Shown here piece by piece: positions 21,745 to 26,503 of a stretch of 26,503 nt of DNA. The stretch is taken from assembly GCA_964477685.1 (NCBI GenBank), contig CAYZHK010000013.1:1-26503 (forward strand), written 5' to 3'. A model generated the notes under the pieces. The model was not told where the DNA came from and did no database searches. It saw only the letters and a list, made by a program, of their open reading frames with translations. The position numbers and the translations under genes are program-made. Position 1 is the first letter of the stretch, and the number at the start of each line of letters is the position of its first letter. The stretch comes from JACTUC01 sp964477685 (GTDB taxonomy: Archaea; Thermoproteota; Methanomethylicia; Methanomethylicales; Methanomethylicaceae).

Positions 21745-22482
21745 CTAGAAAAGAGAGTAGATGAAGAGGTCGAAGTAGAGGGCAACGAAGCTTATGATCA
21801 CGGCTATCTCGGGCCTTATGCCCTTGGAGAGGGAGGTGGAGAGGGCGACCAGGGCGAGCGAGAGGAGGGTGCCCAGGGCCAGAGCCAGCGGGTAGGCTAT
21901 GGATGGGCCAGGGCCGAGGAGTATCGCTGCGATTATCAGGAAGAGCGGCAGCCTTGCCACCAGTATCCCCTCCTGGAGGAGCACTTCACCACCAGTCCGC
22001 CTGGCCACTGCGTAGGATCCCCCCTCCAGTATCAGGAACATGATGAAGATATTGCCAAGGTAATAGACCGGGAGTGCATCGGTTGCTCCGGTGGAATAGC
22101 CGAAGAGGTAGGGCCTCAGGCCCACGAAGAGGCATGCGGCGTATTCCGCCACGGCCACACCAACGGCAATCGGCAGGAGCTTGGCAGGGGAGGAGAAGTA
22201 CCTGATGAAGGCAAGGTAGGGGGCAACCCGCCTAATGGGGGTTCTGGTCAGCACCTCGTCCCTCACGGTCCCCCTGATGAGCCCGATGCCCTTGGCTGTA
22301 GCTTCGTACTCCCCCTTCTCATTCTTGGAGACGAACCCCTTCATCAGGTCGAGGTGGTAGTAGACCGCCGGGACCTTCTGCCCCAGTTCCTCTGCGAGCT
22401 CCTTGGGCGTCGCCCCCTTCCTGGCGTAGAGGATCTCCAGGATCCTCCGCCGGATGGGGTTCTTCAGGGCATCCTCGTCCAA
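21745..22482 (-). CDS. Winged-helix regulator fused to a multi-helix membrane domain
   Basis: This 245-residue protein has an ArsR-like winged helix at the N-terminus (about 1-65: NPIRRRILEILYARKGATPK, ELAEELGQKVPAVYYHLDLM). From about residue 90 onward there are five or so hydrophobic segments to the C-terminus. Such one-component regulators sense a signal at or in the membrane and bind DNA directly. The start is set at TTG 22482, preceded by AGGAG with nine bases between. The frame stays open much further upstream, but a TATATAA box at 22534-22540 would start transcription near 22510, so that extension is not expressed. It is divergent from the DUF4013 gene, which may be its target. Confidence 0.75.
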   Translation of the reverse strand: MDEDALKNPIRRRILEILYARKGATPKELAEELGQKVPAVYYHLDLMKGFVSKNEKGEYEATAKGIGLIRGTVRDEVLTRTPIRRVAPYLAFIRYFSSPAKLLPIAVGVAVAEYAACLFVGLRPYLFGYSTGATDALPVYYLGNIFIMFLILEGGSYAVARRTGGEVLLQEGILVARLPLFLIIAAILLGPGPSIAYPLALALGTLLSLALVALSTSLSKGIRPEIAVIISFVALYFDLFIYSLF

Positions 22483-22662
22483 GGGGCGCAGCTCCTGCAG
22501 ATCACTGTGCGATTGAGAGACCCTCCAAGGAGCTATATAACACTTGGCACGGGGGCAATAGTTTTTCAGGGCTTTCAGAAATCTGAAAGGAGTAGCAAGG
22601 AAACTGAGCAGTGATATCCTAAAAAGCATGAGTGATGGTGAGATTTTACTCGGTGGAACAAA
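22483..22662. promoter_or_regulatory. Divergent promoter region between the regulator and DUF4013 genes
   Basis: This 180-base region holds the leftward TATATAA box (22534-22540) and an inverted repeat at 22572-22589, and it ends in the GGTGGA ribosome site (22652-22657) of the rightward gene. TATCCTAAAAAG at about 22615-22626 may be the rightward TATA element. Confidence 0.5.
22572..22589. repeat. Inverted repeat, candidate operator
   Basis: CTTTCAGA, two bases, then TCTGAAAG: exact 8-bp arms. A further TTTTCAG copy lies just left of it at 22563-22569. It is placed between the two divergent promoters, upstream of both TATA boxes, where a dimeric winged-helix regulator could bind. Confidence 0.5.
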
Positions 22663-23619
22663 ATGAATCTGGAAGAAAGCCTCTCGAAGGGCTTCAACTA
22701 CACCCGCAGGCTCTTTGCGAGGGTCAAGGACCTGCTGATACTGACCATCATAAACCTCATACCTGTGGTGAACATCCTGACGCTGGGCTACGCCGGAAGG
22801 GTAGTCCGGGACAGCCCCGAGTCGGAGGGGCCGCCGAAGCTGGAGAGATGGTGGAGCATGTTCATAGACGGCCTCAAAGTCGTCTGCGCGATGCTCCTCT
22901 GGGCAATACCCATAGCCATTGTCACAGTCCTCCTGACGCTGGCCTTCCTGATACCGACCATAGGACTGCTCAGAATAACGTCCCCTGAATTCTGGGCCCA
23001 GTGGGGGACGAACTTCGCCAACTCTACGGTGGGCAACTGGACACACGTTGGCCAGTTCATGCAGAGGGCCCTTGAGCCGCTAAGGCCCCTGGCGCTGGCC
23101 ATCATCCCCGCCCTGCTGCTCATCGCGCTGGTAGTAGCATTCTCAATGGTCATGGCATTCACTGGGATAGTCCATATGTTCAAGAGGGGGTCCTTCTGGA
23201 AGGCCTTTGCCATCGGCGACATCTTCTCGGTAATGGGCAGGATCGGTTACCTCAGGTACTTCGGACTGATAGTCGTCGCGCTCCTGATGGGGGGCGTGGT
23301 GGCCATCCTATCGAGGATCCCGCTGCTGGGCTGGCTCATAGGCGGCTTCCTGGGGATGCTGCTCATTGTTGCCGTCTTCAGGACCGTGGGGCTGCTCTAC
23401 GACGATGCCATGGGAAAGGGGAGTGCCCCAATGGTCATACCCCCTCCAGTGCCCCCGCCGGAGGCTCAAGCCCCTGCAGCCGCCGCTGCCGTTCCTGCGC
23501 CAGTCGCGGAGCCGAAGCTGGTAAAGGCGAAGCAGATCTACTGCGTATCCTGCGGCACTGCGAACCCTATGGACGCCAAGTTCTGCAGGAACTGCGGCAA
23601 AGAGCTTGTGAAATCCTGA
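22663..23619 (+). CDS. DUF4013-type membrane protein with C-terminal zinc ribbon
   Basis: This 318-residue protein has a membrane domain of about five or six helices (roughly 25-240). It begins MNLEESLSKGFNYTRRL and contains LIPVVNILTLGYAGRVVRDS, features of the archaeal DUF4013 family. A low-complexity proline/alanine linker (about 258-285) leads to a zinc ribbon with C294, C297, C308 and C311 (CVSCGTANPMDAKFCRNCG). The membrane part may be a channel or transporter-like protein, but its role is not known. The zinc ribbon faces the cytoplasm if the usual topology holds. GGTGGA lies five bases before the ATG. A T-rich terminator follows. Confidence 0.8.
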   Translation: MNLEESLSKGFNYTRRLFARVKDLLILTIINLIPVVNILTLGYAGRVVRDSPESEGPPKLERWWSMFIDGLKVVCAMLLWAIPIAIVTVLLTLAFLIPTIGLLRITSPEFWAQWGTNFANSTVGNWTHVGQFMQRALEPLRPLALAIIPALLLIALVVAFSMVMAFTGIVHMFKRGSFWKAFAIGDIFSVMGRIGYLRYFGLIVVALLMGGVVAILSRIPLLGWLIGGFLGMLLIVAVFRTVGLLYDDAMGKGSAPMVIPPPVPPPEAQAPAAAAAVPAPVAEPKLVKAKQIYCVSCGTANPMDAKFCRNCGKELVKS

Positions 23620-23638
23620 GCCCGGGAACCTCTCGCTC

Positions 23639-23653
23639 TTTTTACCCTTTTTT
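23639..23653 (+). terminator. T-rich terminator after the DUF4013 gene
   Basis: Runs of five and six T separated by ACCC begin 20 bases after the stop codon, with no hairpin. This is typical of archaeal termination. Confidence 0.5.
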
Positions 23654-23667
23654 CATTCTCTGCTACT

Positions 23668-24213
23668 CTATTTTCTCCCTGATGTCTTCAATAGGACAAT
23701 AATCACAATAACAGCCAGCGCAGCTATTGCCGCAACGACTTCAAAATAGATGCCGCCTGCTAACATCTGGGTCGGTTGGTCCTTGGGCAAGTAAAGCACA
23801 AACGAGCTGTATCTGAACTCATTGTCATAGTCCTTCGCCGCAGCATAGCCACCGTCGATGAGAGCCTTGTTGACATTGGTGTAGTGGGTCGAGTTGTAGT
23901 CGACGTAGACGACGCAGACCAACCTGCCGTAGGAATCCGTACTGTAGAGGTCATCCACATCCAGGTAGACGGTCCTGTGGTAGACAAGGGAATCGAGATA
24001 GTCCCTGGCCTCATAGGAGCCTGTATCCCCCAGCTCCGGGGCGTTCAGGTCCGCCAGCCTAACCTTCTCACCGGTGTCCAGCGTGAAGGTGTCCCCGTCG
24101 TGGACCGATGCCACATACGAAGTCATATCTATCTCTGCGCCCATGACCCCTTGGACCGCTGAGATGACAAGGGCCAGCAGCGCCGCCACAACCAATCTCT
24201 TCCTAATGGCCAA
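23668..24213 (-). CDS. Membrane-anchored extracellular nuclease, SNase (thermonuclease) family
   Basis: This 181-residue protein has a signal peptide or N-terminal anchor (about 5-25), a staphylococcal-nuclease OB-fold domain (about 30-135) and a C-terminal membrane helix (157-176). The catalytic set is complete: VHDGDTFTL (D39, D41), R52 in KVRLADLNAPE, E68 in SYEARDYL and R97 in DSYGRLVCVVYVD. The family cleaves DNA and RNA with Ca2+. With an N-terminal signal and a C-terminal helix it should be displayed on the outer face of the membrane, for nutrient scavenging or degradation of foreign DNA. The start is TTG 24213; TTG 24195 is also possible. It is convergent with the DUF4013 gene. Confidence 0.85.
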   Translation of the reverse strand: MAIRKRLVVAALLALVISAVQGVMGAEIDMTSYVASVHDGDTFTLDTGEKVRLADLNAPELGDTGSYEARDYLDSLVYHRTVYLDVDDLYSTDSYGRLVCVVYVDYNSTHYTNVNKALIDGGYAAAKDYDNEFRYSSFVLYLPKDQPTQMLAGGIYFEVVAAIAALAVIVIIVLLKTSGRK

Positions 24214-24277
24214 TCCCTGCTACTGACCCTATTTACAATTGAAAAAATAAGCATTCCTTCAATCGCTTCTAAAAAAA

Positions 24278-24814
24278 TTATAATATCGTGGCGCTCATTG
24301 AGGGGACGAGCTTTCCGTTGTGGATGCTCTTGTCATCGGCAGCTATGTCGATGGCCACCGTCGCCACGATATTTGAGCTTATTATCAGCGGGCTCTTGAA
24401 GTGAACCTTCAGCCCAGTCTGGGCACCGCTGGGGATCGTGAGCTGCACCGTCTCGTTGTTGATAACCGCGGTTGCATTGGGGGTCATGAAGCGGATCTGG
24501 GAATAGTTTCCAACTGGGACCTCGAAGTTGCCCAGACTCTCGGTCACATTGATTATCTTCATCAGGTCTATTGTCCTGCCCGTGTCGGTGAGCGCTATCC
24601 AAGTTTCGTTGCCGTTGGAGCCCACTTGGCAGAGGGCAATCTGGCTGAAGGTGATGCTGATGCTGCTGATGTTGTCCGAGTACTTCGGCGGATCCGTTAT
24701 CAGAAGCCTGACCATGCCCGTCGCCGAGACCGTCGGGATCCAATTGAAATATGGGACGCTGGACACCAGTACCACCGAAAAAATTATGAATGCCGCCAGC
24801 GCGATCCTCCGCAT
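24278..24814 (-). CDS. Secreted DUF4382-like protein
   Basis: This 178-residue protein has an N-terminal signal/anchor (RIALAAFIIFSVVLVSSVPYF) and one beta-rich domain with the DUF4382 pattern. It runs GMVRLLITDPPKYSDNISSI, then ISITFSQIAL, TIDLMKI, VPVGNYSQIRF and IPSGAQTGLKVHF, ending in VAIDIAADDKSI. The function of this family is unknown; members are mostly exported and often lie among surface proteins, as here. Several N-x-S/T sequons are present. GGTGGAT precedes the ATG. A TTAATATCC box at about 24846-24856 would start transcription near 24825. Confidence 0.78.
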   Translation of the reverse strand: MRRIALAAFIIFSVVLVSSVPYFNWIPTVSATGMVRLLITDPPKYSDNISSISITFSQIALCQVGSNGNETWIALTDTGRTIDLMKIINVTESLGNFEVPVGNYSQIRFMTPNATAVINNETVQLTIPSGAQTGLKVHFKSPLIISSNIVATVAIDIAADDKSIHNGKLVPSMSATIL

Positions 24815-24978
24815 CCAGATCCACCACGAGAAACCTCTCCTTTAATGGATATTAAGCTGCCGTACAGGTTTTTTTTTCAAAAATTCGAAGGGAATTTCGA
24901 GAATATTGAAGGACATGCCCATCATGGATCTCCGTGCCTAGGGGAAAGGGGTTGATGCTGCCCTGCCAGCCAGCCGGC

Positions 24979-26503
24979 TCAGTGGACAATCGGCTTCTTC
25001 GGAGCCTGAGGGACCCCAGCGGCCGGCCCCCGCCCCCTCCACCAGAGGTAGACGATCACGCCTGCAAAAACGATCTCTGCCATGACGGCGGCGTAGAGCT
25101 CCCAAGACATTGAGAGCGGCTCATAGGCAAACAGCGCCCATGTGGCCACCCTTGTGTTGCCCAGCCCATCCTTGGCTGTCAGCTCCACCCTATGGGCCCC
25201 CGCCCCCAGCGATGCGTTGTAATCGACCCCACCTGCAGTCACTTGGGCGCCCGAAACCTCAATGCCGTCAACCTTGAGGACCACCGATGAGGTGTCGATC
25301 TCCATACCATCCCGGAAAGAGATGTGGATCCGGACTGGTCCCCCGCTCACCGTAGAGCCATTGGCAGGATAAAACTCGGCCGCAATTGGCAGGTCCATAT
25401 CTGCGGAAAGGAAGTTGGCTGTGACAGTACCGTGCCCACGGACCGTGATCACTGTGGTGGAGCTAGTTGCATTCTCAACAACCACAGCACCCGTGGTGTC
25501 CCACGCCGAGAAGAGGTGGCCGTCCTCAGGCGTTGCAGTGATTGATATTGCGACGACACCGCTGTAGTTGATGGAACCTGCAGGGCTGACGATCCCGCCT
25601 TCGCTTGCAAGGAATGCCACCGTATACTCTTTGGCCCCGATGGCCTCGAAGGTGGCAGTAACCGTGGCCGGGCCGCTCACGATCAAAACCGCCGGTGTGC
25701 TTAGCGGCTCCGCTATGACCCCATCGCCCTCAATGTCCCATCCGACGAAGCGGTATCCCTCAGTCGGGGTCGCGACGATGGTCACCGATGCACCCTCGGC
25801 GTAGTCGCCACTGCCAGACGGCGACACCGTTCCGCCGATAGTCGACTGAAAGAGAATGCCATATGAAGGGACCTCCAGTTGGCCGAAGCTGGCTGTAACC
25901 GTGGCCTCGCCCCACACCGTCAATATAGTGGAGGGGCTTTGCAGATCTGCCAGGGTGGCATTGCCATCCACCTCCCAGCCAAAGAATTCGTAGCCCAGTG
26001 ATGGGCTTGCGGTAAGAGCCACAGTGGAGCCCACCTTGTAGCCGTTGGCGCCCGATGGGGTCGTGCCGCCGCCGGACGATGACCTGACTGTGACTGTTAC
26101 GATATCGGGAACAGAAATGAAGTTGGCCCTAATCGTGCCCGGACCATTGACCATAAAGATGGTGGAAGCTGCAGAGCTGTTGGCAACTCCAACTCCCCCT
26201 GTCGTGGTCCAGTTGGCGAACCTGTATCCTGATGCAGGGACTGCCGAGGCGAAACCTGTTTTACCTTCGGCATACCATCCGGCTGTCGGGAGGTTTGTGA
26301 TGCCCCCTGCCGTAGACCCGGCGCTGACACTGTACTCAAGGACATAGCTCCCGACCAGCGACCCCGCCACCGATGGTGCCTCGATTGTCCCCGCTTGGAG
26401 GCTGGAGAACCCCGAAGTCGCGGACCACCTGTACCTCACCTCAGGTGTCACCATGAGCGGCGAGAGCCAGGAGAAGGAGTGGTTGCTGCCAATAGCCCAG
26501 CTG
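24979..26503 (-). CDS. Surface protein with InlB-type B-repeats, partial (5' end beyond right edge)
   Basis: The leftward frame enters from the right edge and is open for 508 codons to TGA at 24979. No start can be assigned; the ATG at 26454 is internal. Four repeats of about 75-80 residues follow one another (25411-26349). Each has the divergent InlB B-repeat pattern: GGTVSPSG, then YAEGASVTIVATPTEGYRFV, GWDIEG and TVTATF. An Ig-like domain of about 85 residues comes next (AAEFYPANGSTVSGGPVRIH to KDGLGNTRVA), then a single membrane helix (WELYAAVMAEIVFAGVIVYL) and a short basic tail. It is therefore an extracellular, C-terminally anchored, stalk-like protein. The missing N-terminus probably holds the functional head. 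Confidence 0.82.
   Translation of the reverse strand, partial: SWAIGSNHSFSWLSPLMVTPEVRYRWSATSGFSSLQAGTIEAPSVAGSLVGSYVLEYSVSAGSTAGGITNLPTAGWYAEGKTGFASAVPASGYRFANWTTTGGVGVANSSAASTIFMVNGPGTIRANFISVPDIVTVTVRSSSGGGTTPSGANGYKVGSTVALTASPSLGYEFFGWEVDGNATLADLQSPSTILTVWGEATVTASFGQLEVPSYGILFQSTIGGTVSPSGSGDYAEGASVTIVATPTEGYRFVGWDIEGDGVIAEPLSTPAVLIVSGPATVTATFEAIGAKEYTVAFLASEGGIVSPAGSINYSGVVAISITATPEDGHLFSAWDTTGAVVVENATSSTTVITVRGHGTVTANFLSADMDLPIAAEFYPANGSTVSGGPVRIHISFRDGMEIDTSSVVLKVDGIEVSGAQVTAGGVDYNASLGAGAHRVELTAKDGLGNTRVATWALFAYEPLSMSWELYAAVMAEIVFAGVIVYLWWRGRGPAAGVPQAPKKPIVH
25411..26349 (-). repeat. Four tandem InlB B-repeat units in the surface protein
   Basis: Units lie at about 26119-26349, 25885-26100, 25648-25863 and 25411-25626. 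Pattern residues recur (GG near the start, GY.F..W in the middle, TVTA.F at the end), but the DNA copies are well diverged, so this is an old array and not a recent duplication. Confidence 0.7.

Noticed and set aside
22483..23046. Long upstream extension of the membrane regulator frame
   Set aside because: It would overlap the divergent DUF4013 gene and cross the TATA box at 22534-22540. The extension is low-quality sequence with no domain.
24845..24955. Short plus-strand frame beginning ATG GAT ATT in the gap between the DUF4382 and surface protein genes
   Set aside because: It contains the T-run at about 24870 and has no promoter of its own, and both neighbours run the other way, so it is probably not coding.
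1..26503. CRISPR array, insertion sequence, rRNA or tRNA gene
   Set aside because: I saw no regularly spaced direct repeats, transposase motifs, terminal inverted repeats with target duplications, or conserved RNA sequences on either strand.

Overview
The window looks like a piece of an archaeal chromosome. Genes are tightly packed, starts are often TTG or GTG, promoters are AT-rich TATA-type boxes about 25 bases upstream of short or absent leaders, and T-runs follow some genes. The gene content is also archaeal: a split NuoJ, a CCG-domain HdrD-like protein, 3-hexulose-6-phosphate synthase, and a DUF4013 membrane protein with a zinc ribbon. From 900 onward the DNA is fairly GC-rich. The first 900 bases are visibly AT-rich and hold two short genes I do not recognise. 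I cannot name the species. An anaerobic uncultured lineage of the Bathyarchaeia, Caldiarchaeum or Thermoplasmatota kind would fit, but this is inference.

Layout. 1-900: AT-rich edge with a partial gene and a 59-residue gene. 917-3635: a two-gene unit encoding a PCMH-type FAD oxidoreductase and an HdrD/GlcF-like iron-sulfur protein, closed by a T-rich terminator. 3755-5110: an APC-family amino acid permease. 5079-5639 (minus): an MntP-type manganese exporter whose TATA box lies inside a perfect 22-bp palindrome.

5711-15564 is the core of the window: a complex I/Fpo-like membrane complex encoded by two divergent operons. Leftward are A, B, C, D, H, I and a small ferredoxin. Rightward are J1, J2, K, an N/MrpD-like subunit, L and M. 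The D subunit keeps both Cys-x-x-Cys pairs of a [NiFe] active site (RVCGICNIAH and DPCFSCMDR), and the B subunit has the CNGCD motif of hydrogenase small subunits instead of the CC pair of NuoB. So the machine is best read as a group 4 energy-converting [NiFe]-hydrogenase carrying a full three-antiporter complex I membrane arm, with ferredoxin as the likely electron partner. No FpoF, FpoO or NuoEFG is present. The FAD-HdrD pair upstream is a candidate source of reductant for the same electron-transport chain, which is an inference from proximity only.

15561-16818: a CBS-domain gene broken by a frameshift in a G-run, and a divergent hexulose-phosphate synthase gene. 17036-18956: a four-helix membrane protein, a HEAT-like repeat protein, a small AbrB-like DNA-binding protein and a small two-helix membrane protein. 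19073-20116: a divergent arginase-fold (ureohydrolase) enzyme. 20222-26503: a cell-surface group made of a membrane-anchored M6-like metalloprotease, a membrane-tethered winged-helix regulator divergent from a DUF4013/zinc-ribbon membrane protein, a membrane-anchored extracellular nuclease of the SNase family, a DUF4382 secreted protein, and the 3' part of a large surface protein with InlB-type B-repeats that runs off the right edge.

I see no rRNA, tRNA, CRISPR array or insertion sequence.
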